Positions 26,915-38,630 of a stretch of DNA of 61,902 bases are shown piece by piece. The DNA lies in assembly GCA_003228685.1 (NCBI GenBank), contig QIFC01000030.1, positions 1 to 61,902 on the forward strand, given 5' to 3'. The notes below the pieces were generated by a model, which ran no database searches, was not told where the DNA came from, and worked only from the letters and a program-made list of their open reading frames with translations. A program made the translations under genes and the position numbers. The stretch's first letter is position 1; the number at the start of each line of letters is the position of its first letter. The DNA is from Chloroflexota bacterium. Its GTDB lineage: Bacteria; Chloroflexota; Dehalococcoidia; DSTF01; RBG-16-68-14.

Positions 26915-26934
26915 GCGCTCGCCATGGCGAGCGC
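26915..26934. promoter_or_regulatory. 20-bp perfect palindrome upstream of the GT39-like gene
   Basis: GCGCTCGCCATGGCGAGCGC reads the same on both strands. It lies 41 bp before the TTG start at 26976 and about 100 bp from the divergent phosphotriesterase-family start. Candidate operator or leader hairpin in a 163-bp divergent gap. Confidence 0.5.
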
Positions 26935-26975
26935 AGTTAGGTGCATAATCGAGTGATAGCCAGCGCGAGCAACGC

Positions 26976-29693
26976 TTGGTGACCGGCGGCCCCCTGCCGA
27001 GCGCTCGCGCGTTCGTTGCTAGACTCGGGCCCTGGAATCTCTTCCACGCGGCCGCTGTGGTCGCGGCCGGCGTGTTCGCCTACAATGGCGCACGCATCCT
27101 GAACAACAGCCCCCGCAGCGCAGACGCGTTCCTCGCGAACTTCGACTCTGCCGCCGTCTGGCTCGGCCTCGCACTGGCGTCGCTCGTGCTCGCCGTCTGG
27201 CAGCCATCCAAGCCCAAGCTCGACTCGGTCCGCGCAGCCATCGTCAAGATCTGGAGCGACCACTACATTGAGGCGCTCCTCTTCGCCGGCATCATCGCGG
27301 TCGGCATATTCATGCGCTTCTTCCACTTCCAGGGTGGCCTGCCGCCAGAGGTCGGCCTCTGCTGCGAAGAGCATATTAACGGCGGCGCCGCCTACGACGC
27401 CCTGGAAGGCGAGCGGCCGATCCTCTTTCCGCTCGTTCGCTGGACGTCCGCGCTTGGCTTCCTCGTCTTTGGCGAGACGACGCTCGGCCTGCGCTTCTTC
27501 TTCCCGGTTATCGGTGTCGCGACGCTCATCGTGTTCTACTTCCTCTTGCGGCAACTCGTCAGCGTTCAGTCTGCCCTGTTCGGCCTCGCGCTCTTCGCGA
27601 TTGCCTGGTGGCCCGCGCTCAGGAGCCGCCAAACGAGCGAAGGCACGATCTACGCAGTGCTGTTCGCGTTCCTGATCGTGCGTGGACTGAAGACCAAGAG
27701 CCCCCTCATGTTCCTCGGGGCCGGCGTCGTCGCCGGGCTGATGTCGTACGAATACGAGGCATTCCGCGTCATCCCCATCATCGCGGTCGCCGCGCTGGGA
27801 GCCGCCGCCGCGCGCACCATTCTGCTAGACGGCAAGCTGACCGAAGCGCGTGCGCGGCTGGTCGAACTCGCCCGCGTGGCGTGGCGGCCGGCCCTCCTGT
27901 TCTTGCTCGCCGCGGGCATCGTCCTGGTGCCGATGATCGTCGGGACGAACCAGGGCAAGGATCTCTACCTCACGTCCGTGCATCGCAACGAGAGCACCCG
28001 CGAGGGCTCTCGCCTCGCCGGCGAATGGCAGGAACGGCTCACGTGGGGCTCCACAATGTTCCTGCCCTTCGGTCCAACGGATTACCCGGTATCCCCGCCG
28101 CGCGAGGTCGGGGGCATCCGGCTGTTCGATCCCGTAACCGCGACGCTTGCGGCCGCGGGCATGGCAGCCGGCGCGCTGTTCTTCCTGCGCGGCTACAGAT
28201 TCTGGTTCGTGAGCTGGGTCACGCTAGTCCTCGTTGGAGGAGCGCTCCTGTTGGGGCAGTTCGCGCCTTGGTCGTTCTTCGGGGTCGTACCGATCCTGCT
28301 CGCCCTGGCCGCGTACTTCGTCGACGATGTCGAGGCCTTCCTCAAACGCGCGTTTGGCTCATTAGCGACGCGCTCGCTCACGCTCGTCCTCGTCGCTCTC
28401 CTTGCGTTCAGCTTCTGGTGGAACGCGGACACGCTGTTCAACGACGTGGAAGGTTCACAGGAAGTTCAGCGCACATACGGAGCCGAGATCTCGTTTGTCT
28501 ACGCGATGTGTGACTACCTACGCGATCGCGGCGACGACAACTACGCGATCGCCTACAGCAACGCCGTCAGAGTCGACGGCTTCTCGGCGTCTCGCGACAC
28601 GGCTGAGGAGCAGCGCCAGGCCTGGAGCGACTTCATCTGGGCTTGCCACGACCTTCAGGGCGCGGCCCTTCCGTCCGCCCACGAAGCATGGCCTCTCCGC
28701 GACGTCCCTGCCGGTCCAACCACGCTTGTCTTCGCCGATCCGATCGGACCCGTCGACGAACTCATCGCGGAACTCAATCGCGCGTATCCGGGACTGGGCG
28801 ACCCGGACGAACGCTTCACCGGCCCCGGGGACACTTACGAATTCCTGGCCTACGACTTCGACACTGGTGACACCCTCAACACACAAGGGCTCTGGGGCGT
28901 CTACGTCAACAGCGACCGCGATGACGCAATTGCCTCGCAACTCGACATCTTTGCGGACGATCCACTTCAGAACGCGCCGTTTGAGCCGCCGTACACGGTG
29001 ACGTGGACCGGCCTGGTACACATTGAAGAGTCCATGACCGCAGCGCTTCAGCTGAGTGCGAATACGCCTGCCGAAGTGCGCCTGGACGGCGAGTTGACCC
29101 AGGCCTTGTCCGGCGAACTCGTACTCGTCGACTTGGTGCCCGGTTGGCATGCGGTCGAGTTCAGGATGCGAGTCGAGCGAGACAGCGGCGTGGTGAATCT
29201 GCGCTGGCTCGACGCCGGCGAGCGAACGACGGCGGTAGCCGCGGCCGACCTATTCCCGCTCGCCCAACTCGACGGCTGGCGTCACACGCGGTCGATGGGC
29301 CTAACCGGCAACCTCAGCCAGATCGTGAGGCAGCGCCTCGATTTCAGCCCGCATATGGCTCTCGCGTCCGTGCTGCAGAATTCGGCGCCTAACGAGCAGT
29401 TCGTCACGGAGGAGCGATGGGATGGGGTCATTCAGTTGAAGGACGCCTCGAACTTCTCTCTCCGATCAGACTTCCGCGCCGGGACGGTCACGATCCTGAT
29501 CGATGGCGAAGAGGTCGCCTCCGGCCGGGCCGGCACTCAGCAAACAACGACGCTCCAGACGAACGTGGACATTGCAGCAGGACGGCACACTATCCAGCTT
29601 CTCCAAACGCTCGAACGGGAGGCCACCTGGTCCGGCGCCACGCTGTCCATCGAGGCCACTAACGGTAGCTCGCCGGCTGTGACGCCCTACTAA
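26976..29693 (+). CDS. GT39-like multipass membrane glycosyltransferase with PA14-like C-terminus
   Basis: About 905 residues. The start is uncertain: TTG at 26976 or GTG at 26979, both without a good Shine-Dalgarno. The first half has roughly ten to twelve membrane segments in a GT-C layout, with a first outer loop GLPPEVGLCCEEHINGGAAYDALEGERP typical of the GT39/PMT relatives. Residues about 480-640 are soluble (AEISFVYAMCDYLRDRGDDNYA). About 650-765 look like a PA14 beta-sandwich (GLWGVYVNSDR ... PPYTVTWTGLV ... WHAVEFRMRV). A further beta-rich end follows. Likely transfers sugar from a lipid carrier on the outer membrane face. Its stop TAA overlaps the stop of the convergent gene at 29690. 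Confidence 0.8.
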   Translation: MVTGGPLPSARAFVARLGPWNLFHAAAVVAAGVFAYNGARILNNSPRSADAFLANFDSAAVWLGLALASLVLAVWQPSKPKLDSVRAAIVKIWSDHYIEALLFAGIIAVGIFMRFFHFQGGLPPEVGLCCEEHINGGAAYDALEGERPILFPLVRWTSALGFLVFGETTLGLRFFFPVIGVATLIVFYFLLRQLVSVQSALFGLALFAIAWWPALRSRQTSEGTIYAVLFAFLIVRGLKTKSPLMFLGAGVVAGLMSYEYEAFRVIPIIAVAALGAAAARTILLDGKLTEARARLVELARVAWRPALLFLLAAGIVLVPMIVGTNQGKDLYLTSVHRNESTREGSRLAGEWQERLTWGSTMFLPFGPTDYPVSPPREVGGIRLFDPVTATLAAAGMAAGALFFLRGYRFWFVSWVTLVLVGGALLLGQFAPWSFFGVVPILLALAAYFVDDVEAFLKRAFGSLATRSLTLVLVALLAFSFWWNADTLFNDVEGSQEVQRTYGAEISFVYAMCDYLRDRGDDNYAIAYSNAVRVDGFSASRDTAEEQRQAWSDFIWACHDLQGAALPSAHEAWPLRDVPAGPTTLVFADPIGPVDELIAELNRAYPGLGDPDERFTGPGDTYEFLAYDFDTGDTLNTQGLWGVYVNSDRDDAIASQLDIFADDPLQNAPFEPPYTVTWTGLVHIEESMTAALQLSANTPAEVRLDGELTQALSGELVLVDLVPGWHAVEFRMRVERDSGVVNLRWLDAGERTTAVAAADLFPLAQLDGWRHTRSMGLTGNLSQIVRQRLDFSPHMALASVLQNSAPNEQFVTEERWDGVIQLKDASNFSLRSDFRAGTVTILIDGEEVASGRAGTQQTTTLQTNVDIAAGRHTIQLLQTLEREATWSGATLSIEATNGSSPAVTPY

Positions 29694-30736
29694 CGACTCC
29701 ACAGCGCCCGCAGGCACCACGCGCCGGGCTGCGCCGCATGCTCGCGGATCCAGCGCCGTTTGGCCGCGTATCGCGGGAGGTGGAACAACGTCGTTACGAG
29801 CGCCGCGAGCGCCGCTGGAATGAGCGCGAAGCCGTACAGGATCTGGCGTGCCCTACTCAGGCCAAACTCGGACGAGTTGAACGGGGCGCCGATCGTGAGA
29901 ACCGCCGCCATCAGCGCGAACTCCCAGCCAGCCATGACCTTATAGAACGCCAGGTGCCGGTTTCGAATGATGCGCACCGTCTTCACCACCGTGGCCCAAT
30001 TCGCCGCCGTCTGGAGCGTGTGCTTGTGATAGACGACAGCCTTGGACGCGACAACCGACCGATAGCCCAACGCCCGCACGCGCAGGCCTAGGTCCAGATC
30101 CTCCGCATACGCGAAGAAGTCCGGGTCGAAAACATACTGCAGCTCTTCTCCTACGTCCCGACGCAGGATGATGCACACGCCATGGAGGAACAATGTGTCC
30201 ACGGGCTCATCGCTACGCGGTAACTTCGCGTACTGAACGTACCCCAGCCGGTTGACCTCGGAGGTGTACGCCGCCTCTGCGAACGCACGCTCGGAGATGC
30301 CCGCGTACTCCGGATACCACGGCTGAATAATGTTCGCGTGGGCGGCCGCGACCTCGGGCGCCGCCGAAACGGCCTCGATCAGCTCGCGCAGCCAAGAACG
30401 GTGCACGACCGTGTCCTCGTTGAGGAACACCACGTTCTCGCCTCGCGCCTCCGCGAATCCCTTGTTGTTTCCCTCCGCGTAGCCGTAGTTTCGGTCCAGA
30501 GCGATCACCCGAACGTCGGGAAAGCCTTCGCGCACCCGGGGCGATGAGTCATCAAGCGATCTGTTGTCAACGTAGAGGACTTCGTACGAATCGAGCGGCA
30601 TGTCTTGATCGAGGACCGATTCGAGGCACGGCTCGATATAGTGCCAACCGTGATAGCCGAGAACGATGACCGAAGCTCGCGGCCGCCCTCCGCTATCTGC
30701 CGCCTTCGCGTCCTCCGTTACTGCGGCCTCAGCCAT
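29690..30736 (-). CDS. Family 2 glycosyltransferase, rhamnosyltransferase (WbbL)-like
   Basis: 348 residues. GT2 GT-A domain from residue 20: ASVIVLGYHGWHYIEPCLESVL, LYVDNRSLDDSS, then GYAEGNNKGFAEARG, FLNEDTVV and the acceptor-side FFAYAEDLDLGLRVRALGY (ED..D base region). Two C-terminal membrane segments (about 270-320) anchor it. It is a close relative of the enzyme at 31985-32995, sharing layout and VKTVRIIRNRHLAFYK versus LRKTLLIVRNRFLAFFK. Twelve bp separate it from the upstream GT2 gene; it ends the sqdB-led minus-strand run. Confidence 0.87.
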   Translation of the reverse strand: MAEAAVTEDAKAADSGGRPRASVIVLGYHGWHYIEPCLESVLDQDMPLDSYEVLYVDNRSLDDSSPRVREGFPDVRVIALDRNYGYAEGNNKGFAEARGENVVFLNEDTVVHRSWLRELIEAVSAAPEVAAAHANIIQPWYPEYAGISERAFAEAAYTSEVNRLGYVQYAKLPRSDEPVDTLFLHGVCIILRRDVGEELQYVFDPDFFAYAEDLDLGLRVRALGYRSVVASKAVVYHKHTLQTAANWATVVKTVRIIRNRHLAFYKVMAGWEFALMAAVLTIGAPFNSSEFGLSRARQILYGFALIPAALAALVTTLFHLPRYAAKRRWIREHAAQPGAWCLRALWSR

Positions 30737-30748
30737 AGTGGGAGCGTA

Positions 30749-31909
30749 CTACTCGACGTCCATTAGCGCGATGAGGAACCCTCCCAGGGCCAAGTTCGCC
30801 CCGACGATCACGCTCGTCTGGGCAACGGCCGCCAGCCCCGCTGTCGAGACACCCAGGTCACTCTCGGTCACCCACTCGTAGAAGATCACGGCGTCCAATC
30901 CGATGCCGGCCAGGAACACGAGCCCGGCCAAGCCCAGGACCGGTTCCAGCTGCGCGTACTTGCGTAAGACCCGCGTCAGCCAGTCTTCTGGGATGATGCC
31001 GCGTGAGACGGCAAAGAGGTGTGTCGCGGACCCGATCACCAGCGCGTTCGTGCCCACGACGACCAGCACGCCTCCGGCGAACACAGGCTGCCACGTCAGC
31101 GTTCCCACCGAAACGCCCCCGCTTGCGACCAGCGTGATGCCCAGGGAGAGGATGCCGAGCAGCATCAAGATCAGGCCCGGCACCAGAAACAGATAGTGGG
31201 GGGTATAGAGCAGCAGGAAGCGCAGGTGACGCCATCCATCGCGGAAGGTGTTGAGCTTCGTCTCGCCCTTGCGGACGGCGTATGTCGTCGGCACCTCGGC
31301 CACCTTCATGTCACGGCGAAACGCCTTGAGAATCATCTCAGACGCCAGCTCCATGCCGCTTGAGCGCAGCTCCATGCGCTCGTAGGCATCGCGGGAGAAG
31401 GCCCGCAGGCCGCACTGGCTGTCGCCCACGCTGGAACCGGTAAAGAGTCGCAGCAAAAACGAGATCGCCGGGGTGCCGATCGTCCGGTGGCTCCACGTCA
31501 TCGCTCCTGGCTCCATGCCGCGCATGCGATTACCGATCGCCATGTCGTAACCATTCCTAACCGGCTCGACGAGCGGCGTGAGGTTCACGAGATCATACGT
31601 ATCGTCAGCGTCCGCCATGACGATGATCTCGCCACGTGATTCGGCAAACCCGCGTAGATGCGCCACGCCGTATCCCCTGCGAGACTCTTCGATCACGCGG
31701 GCGCCGGCCCGCAGCGCCTCCTCGCGAGACCGGTCGGTCGAGCCGTTGTCGACGACGACGACCTCGCCATCGATGCCCTCGCGTTCGAACCAGCCGAGCG
31801 CCTTCTCGACGCAGCCAGCGACCGTCTCCTCTTCGTTCAGGCACGGGAGGACTACCGAGACGTCGCAGGATGCTTCGGGCGTAGCGCTGGCGGGTGAGTT
31901 GGCCATCAC
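30749..31909 (-). CDS. Polyprenyl/dolichyl-phosphate glycosyltransferase-like GT2
   Basis: 386 residues. GT2 domain of the dolichyl-phosphate mannosyltransferase/GtrB group: DVSVVLPCLNEEETVAGCVEKAL, VVVDNGSTDRS, DXD motif in MADADDTYDL, and GDSQCGLRAFSRDAYERM. A C-terminal membrane bundle from about residue 240 (LRFLLLYTPHYLFLVPGLILML...) has four or so segments. It probably charges the lipid carrier with a sugar for the outward-facing GT-C enzymes in this region. The sugar cannot be told. Confidence 0.88.
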   Translation of the reverse strand: MMANSPASATPEASCDVSVVLPCLNEEETVAGCVEKALGWFEREGIDGEVVVVDNGSTDRSREEALRAGARVIEESRRGYGVAHLRGFAESRGEIIVMADADDTYDLVNLTPLVEPVRNGYDMAIGNRMRGMEPGAMTWSHRTIGTPAISFLLRLFTGSSVGDSQCGLRAFSRDAYERMELRSSGMELASEMILKAFRRDMKVAEVPTTYAVRKGETKLNTFRDGWRHLRFLLLYTPHYLFLVPGLILMLLGILSLGITLVASGGVSVGTLTWQPVFAGGVLVVVGTNALVIGSATHLFAVSRGIIPEDWLTRVLRKYAQLEPVLGLAGLVFLAGIGLDAVIFYEWVTESDLGVSTAGLAAVAQTSVIVGANLALGGFLIALMDVE

Positions 31910-31984
31910 ATTCAGTCGCTCTCTATGCGCGCCTCAAGCGGCGTACTCGACCCATTATACGCCGTCCGTGTTCGCTGCTCGAAG

Positions 31985-32995
31985 CTATTCGGCCGAACGT
32001 GAGCGGAGAACCAAACGCAGCATGCCGAATCGCCCCAACGTACGGCCGGAGATGATCTGCGCGCGATGCGCCAACATACTGGGTATCTTGGAGGCGGCCC
32101 ACACCATAGCTATCGGTACAAGCGCCACCATGCCCAACGCGTAGAACACGCCCCGCGCCCCCAACTCTAGCTCCCCGGGTTTCAGCGGAGCGCCTACGAT
32201 CAGCCAGGGAAGATAGGCGGCGTACTCGACCAGGTTCATGTTCTTGAAGAACGCCAGGAACCTGTTCCGCACGATCAGCAACGTCTTGCGCAACGTCGAC
32301 CAGGAAAAGCCCGTCGTAGGCGTCAGGTCGTGAAAAACGACCGCCGTCGAAACAAGTAGGTTTGGATGGCCGAGGTTGCGCATCCGCAAGGCCAGGTCCG
32401 TGTCCTCGCAGTACGCGACGAAGGACCGTTCGAAGAGATAGCCAGCGCGCTCCGCTACCTCGCGCCGCACCATCGTGGCCGCGCCGCCGAGGAACAGCGT
32501 TTCGATCGGCTCCTCAGCAAACGGGCGCTGCTGGTAAGCGACGAAACCGAACCGCGAAAGCTCGGCCACGTGGACGATCTCCGGCCATGCCTCTCGCTCC
32601 TTGGAGTCGAAGCCTGGGCACCACGGCGTTAACACGTTCGAATGCACTGCCATCACGTCCGGCCTCGCGTCGAGCGCGCCGCTCAGCTCCGAAAGCCAGC
32701 GCCGATGACAGACTGTGTCCTGGTTCAGGACGGCGATGTAGCGCCCGTTCGTTTCCGAGATCGCGCGATTGTTCCCTTCCGCGAACCCATGGTTCCGGTC
32801 CATCTGGATAATGCGGACCCTCGGGAAGCGGTCGGAGACGAAGGCCACAGAGTCATCAGGCGAGTCGTTGTCGACATACAGCAACTCGTAGTCGTCCTGG
32901 GCCATGTCTTGGTCAACGAGCGACCCGATGCACGCATCAAGATACTCGCGCCCATTATATCCAAGCACGATCACGCTGACCTTTGGTGAGGTCAT
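31985..32995 (-). CDS. Family 2 glycosyltransferase
   Basis: The start at 32995 (MTSPKVSVIVLGYNG) is chosen. The open frame extends to 33070, but that overlaps the upstream GT2 gene and adds non-homologous residues. The 336-residue product has GT2 motifs KVSVIVLGYNGREYLDACIGSL, LLYVDNDSPDDS, HGFAEGNNRAI, AVLNQDTV and SFVAYCEDTDLALRMRNLG, then two C-terminal membrane segments. Paralog of the gene at 29690-30736. Gap of 32 bp to the upstream gene. Confidence 0.87.
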   Translation of the reverse strand: MTSPKVSVIVLGYNGREYLDACIGSLVDQDMAQDDYELLYVDNDSPDDSVAFVSDRFPRVRIIQMDRNHGFAEGNNRAISETNGRYIAVLNQDTVCHRRWLSELSGALDARPDVMAVHSNVLTPWCPGFDSKEREAWPEIVHVAELSRFGFVAYQQRPFAEEPIETLFLGGAATMVRREVAERAGYLFERSFVAYCEDTDLALRMRNLGHPNLLVSTAVVFHDLTPTTGFSWSTLRKTLLIVRNRFLAFFKNMNLVEYAAYLPWLIVGAPLKPGELELGARGVFYALGMVALVPIAMVWAASKIPSMLAHRAQIISGRTLGRFGMLRLVLRSRSAE

Positions 32996-33027
32996 CTCTG
33001 AAACTGACCTTGAAATAGAAGCGCCTG

Positions 33028-35315
<2,288 letters not shown>

Positions 35316-35457
35316 CTACCTCCTCCACAGACGACGCTACGCCCATGCCTCATCGACAGGTGCAATACCCAACGGGCGGGGATCCGTAGGCTTGCCACCA
35401 GCTTCTGGCTTATTATACAGAATGTGTCAACTAGCGCTGGCACTCTGATACGCCTTG

Positions 35458-35612
35458 GCAAATACCATAAGGCGATACTCCCTCCGCAGACTCGGCCCGC
35501 GAGTACACCCGTACGACTTCTATTGCGGGCCCTACTTCCCTAACGACCATATGGGTGACCACATAACGGTCAACGATCGCTGACTTCCCCGCTCGACAGT
35601 TAACTCAGTGCC
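35458..35612 (-). pseudogene. Degraded 3' fragment of a large membrane-protein paralog
   Basis: Reading down from 35577 on the minus strand gives IVDRYVVTHMVVREVGPAIE and on to SPYGIC. This matches the end of the protein at 39944-42100 (VIDSYGVTHIIVREVGPATE ... SPYVIY) at 25 of 40 residues. DNA similarity continues to about 35612 (cgacagttaactcag against cgacagttgacagtt) but in a shifted frame. The stop region is lost and nothing upstream matches. It is a remnant of a further family member, next to the intact paralog at 36021. Confidence 0.85.
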
Positions 35613-36020
35613 GTTCCTTTTGCGCCAGTGCCGACTTCACAGTTCCACACGTCGACACATCTGCGCATCCGATGACGAGCCAACGCGTGATACAGTAACG
35701 AATCAGGGCCTCACATACGGTGAGGCGCAGGCCGAGCGACCGAAACGAGGAGGTGGCGACCATCATCTGGCTCAGTACCAACCGCCGATATGGCTGTCGC
35801 GAATATCGTCACCCCGTACGACCGAGGTGGCCATGAATAGGTCGGGCCGAGCGACATCGTGCGATGGTAGTGTGAACGGCTGGCATTTTTCGACGCCGCA
35901 GAAGCGCTCATGCTCGGTTGTTGAGGAAGAGCCGAGCTACCACCAAGGCAGAACTCGGACTGCTGCAGTGACTGAGTTCGGCAGAGCACCAGGCAGTGGC
36001 GCCAATCTCGAAGCTGCATC
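35613..36020 (+). other. Intergenic control region of the 36021 gene
   Basis: About 400 bp without a convincing gene. A hairpin CCTCAC-ATACG-GTGAGG lies at 35709-35725. The 11-mer GATGGTAGTGT at 35863-35873 recurs at 38807-38817 before the next plus-strand gene and may be part of a shared promoter or leader. An open frame at 35608-36024 has the composition of chance coding and no recognisable features. Confidence 0.4.
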
Positions 36021-38630
36021 GTGAAAAGGGGACCACTGGCTAACAGGAAGGGATTGGTCCCGCTGAACCACCTGCAGCCGCCGCTACGGGCGGCTTTCGT
36101 AGGTAGCACGATGCTGGCAGGCCTCCTCATCGTCTTCCTTGTTGGGCCACTGACAGTTCTACCTTCCTATCCAGCCGTGATCCTGGTCTTCTTGCTGGCG
36201 GTCGTACTACCCGGTGTAGTGATCGCCCGGACGCTATTGCCTGACTTAGACACCGTTGTGCAGCTGGCCGTTGCGCCGGCGCTAGCGTTCGGCTTGATGG
36301 CGGCTCCGGGTGTCGTCGCGCTGGAATTCCACATATCGCTTGCTGACTTCGCTGTGATATACGCGATGGTGGCCGCGGGCGCATCCGGTCTGGCGGTTCT
36401 CTTATCGGAAACGCCGTCGATAACGGAACGTGAGCCATTGGTGCCTGAGGAGGGCCGCGGCAGCGTACTGTTAGGTGGGCTGATTATCGTCGCGCTTGCC
36501 GGTGTTCTCACGACCCCGTTTTGGGCAGCCAATCGAATATCTGGTGACTTCGATGACTGGACCTACGCATCGTATGTGCGCGAATACATCGATACGGACC
36601 GCCTCAACGCCGAGGAGCCGTTCTTCGGCACGGGAGCAGCGGTGAACCCACGCATGCGCACGAACGTGTGGGTGCTGTCACAGGCGCTCATCGGTGACGC
36701 GGCAGGGGTTCCACCTCTTGACTTGCTGCAGAAATTCCTGCCGCCCATCATCACGTTGTTCGCCGTGCTTGTCGCGTACGCGCTGAGCAGAAGCCTGTTC
36801 GGCGCCACCATGGTGGGGTTGCTCGCTGCCGCGCTGTTTCTAGGCCAGGCGCTCATCGACTTAACACCGCACGAAGGGCTGGGCAGGAACATCTTCCTGC
36901 GAATCAGCGAGGACAAAATGGTGGGAGGATACCTGCTGATGCCCGTGGCGCTGATATTCGTCGAGCGCAGCGTTAGAAACTGGTCGATCGCTGCCTTCGT
37001 CGGATTTGTTCTTACAGCGTTGGCACTATCAGTTGTCCACCCTATGCCGCTGTTTTTCGTAGCCACGGCCGTTGCCGTGCTCGCGGCATTTCAGGTCTGG
37101 ACGGCACGCTCGCTAGCGGGTGCAAGAGTGCCGGCGCTCCTCTTCACGGTTGTTGCTCTGGCCTCGATCTGGCCGCTCATACAGCGGGAGCAGCTGGCTG
37201 ACGTCGTGCCGTCGCTATACACGACCGGCGAGACGGCCGGTCAGTTTCGGAACGAGTTTCATATCGTTGAACTAGGAGCAGGACTCCTGATGGGCAGCCA
37301 TCACATAATATTGCATCCGTTCATGCTGGCGGCCATCTTGTTGACTCCCTTGTTGTGGCTGACCGCGCGACGTACCGTAAGCGGGCAACTCCTCGCGGCT
37401 CTCACCGTGGGAGCTCTCCTCCTGCTATTCGTGCCGTTCCTCGCCACGCCCGTCGCTAAAGTGATGGCACCCTCGACCTTGTGGCGTGTGCCCTGGATGG
37501 TGCCGGTCGCGCCGGTGATCGCTTACTTCGCCTTCTGGGCGGTCCGGCGTTCGGCGACCGTCTTCCACGCCTTTGGGCCTTCAAGCAGACGCCTGGCGGC
37601 AGCCCTGGCTCCAAGCGCTGTCGTCGTGCTCGCGCTCGTGATCGCTCTCGTCGTGCAGGAGCAGTACCTGCGCTGGGATGGTCGTGCCTTCTACGAACGG
37701 GCCAGCAATGAATCTATCGTGCCCGGCACGGGCGGTTCAATCTTCCTAGGCGGCGTGGAACGTTCCTTTACCGGAGGCTGGCGGGTCAGGGAAGATGAAG
37801 ATACGTTGCTCACCTACATTGATCAGACCGTGCCTGCCGGGTCTACCGTACTGGTTGGGTCGGAACGGCTCAGTCTGCTCATGCCTGCCTACCTAACGGA
37901 CATCTATCCAACTGCGTCGACGGCTAGAGCGATCTATCCGCAAGGCAGTGAGGGTACCAGAAAAATAGCCAAGCAGGAGCAGGCGTTTGGTGCGTTCTAC
38001 AGAGGGAGCTTATCCATGTCTGAGCTTGACGAAGCTCTTGAAAGGTATGGAGTCGACTACATTGTACTCAGCCTTGGCACTCGGGCTGACTCCACGCTCC
38101 GCACGTTCGCCGAATTTGATCCTGATGACTTCGAGGCTGCCGCAGGCACGCCCGATCTGGCAGCGCGGGATTCGGGCGAGAGCCAATTCAAAGCATGGGC
38201 GCTGGACCCCGATGTAGAGGAGCGGCTCGGGGGTGCGCAATTCGCCGTCCCGGTGAAGATCGCGGAGGGGCAGGGGGGGCTTGGTTTCGATATCGTCGTG
38301 GCGCCGTCCTCCGACGTTGAGGGAGGTGGAACCGTTCGCCTCTTGCTATCGTTTGGCGAGGTGGGCTTGCCCGCGCTTGCGGAGGCCGCTGTGGAGGTTA
38401 CGTTCGGCTCGGGGACAGCCGCTGGTGAATTGGTGCGCAAGTCAAGAGAGATCGCCACGGAAGTCATCCCTGGCGGACGGTACTTCTTCACGATTACCCG
38501 CTTGGCTGACGCGCCTGCTGATACGTACCCCGCGGACGTTTGGCTGGTCGGGGCCGGCCTGAAGTACAGGCCGCCGGCCGTCCAGGAGGTGGAAGGTACA
38601 TCCTTCCTCATTTATGAGGTTCAACCGTAG
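36021..38630 (+). CDS. Large multipass membrane protein, GT-C-like, paralog 1 of 3
   Basis: 869 residues from a GTG start that lacks a clear Shine-Dalgarno, so the exact start is uncertain. About 13 membrane segments fill residues 25-560. The first outer loop carries DFDDWTYASYVREY, an Asp pair placed like the catalytic acid of GT-C enzymes. Then come HEGLGRNIFLRISEDKMVGG, GSHHIILHPF, TLWRVPWMVPVAP and SIFLGGVERSF. The last 300 residues are soluble and probably extracytoplasmic, with a beta-rich domain (FDIVVAPSSDVEGGGTVRLL). It shares all these motifs with the genes at 39944 and 42093. I cannot name the family; a lipid-linked-sugar transferase or polymerase is an inference. Confidence 0.8.
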   Translation: MKRGPLANRKGLVPLNHLQPPLRAAFVGSTMLAGLLIVFLVGPLTVLPSYPAVILVFLLAVVLPGVVIARTLLPDLDTVVQLAVAPALAFGLMAAPGVVALEFHISLADFAVIYAMVAAGASGLAVLLSETPSITEREPLVPEEGRGSVLLGGLIIVALAGVLTTPFWAANRISGDFDDWTYASYVREYIDTDRLNAEEPFFGTGAAVNPRMRTNVWVLSQALIGDAAGVPPLDLLQKFLPPIITLFAVLVAYALSRSLFGATMVGLLAAALFLGQALIDLTPHEGLGRNIFLRISEDKMVGGYLLMPVALIFVERSVRNWSIAAFVGFVLTALALSVVHPMPLFFVATAVAVLAAFQVWTARSLAGARVPALLFTVVALASIWPLIQREQLADVVPSLYTTGETAGQFRNEFHIVELGAGLLMGSHHIILHPFMLAAILLTPLLWLTARRTVSGQLLAALTVGALLLLFVPFLATPVAKVMAPSTLWRVPWMVPVAPVIAYFAFWAVRRSATVFHAFGPSSRRLAAALAPSAVVVLALVIALVVQEQYLRWDGRAFYERASNESIVPGTGGSIFLGGVERSFTGGWRVREDEDTLLTYIDQTVPAGSTVLVGSERLSLLMPAYLTDIYPTASTARAIYPQGSEGTRKIAKQEQAFGAFYRGSLSMSELDEALERYGVDYIVLSLGTRADSTLRTFAEFDPDDFEAAAGTPDLAARDSGESQFKAWALDPDVEERLGGAQFAVPVKIAEGQGGLGFDIVVAPSSDVEGGGTVRLLLSFGEVGLPALAEAAVEVTFGSGTAAGELVRKSREIATEVIPGGRYFFTITRLADAPADTYPADVWLVGAGLKYRPPAVQEVEGTSFLIYEVQP

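Noticed and set aside
35608-36024. 138-residue frame before the 36021 gene
   Set aside because: No ribosome site, mixed composition, and its 5' end overlaps the pseudogene fragment; judged non-coding.
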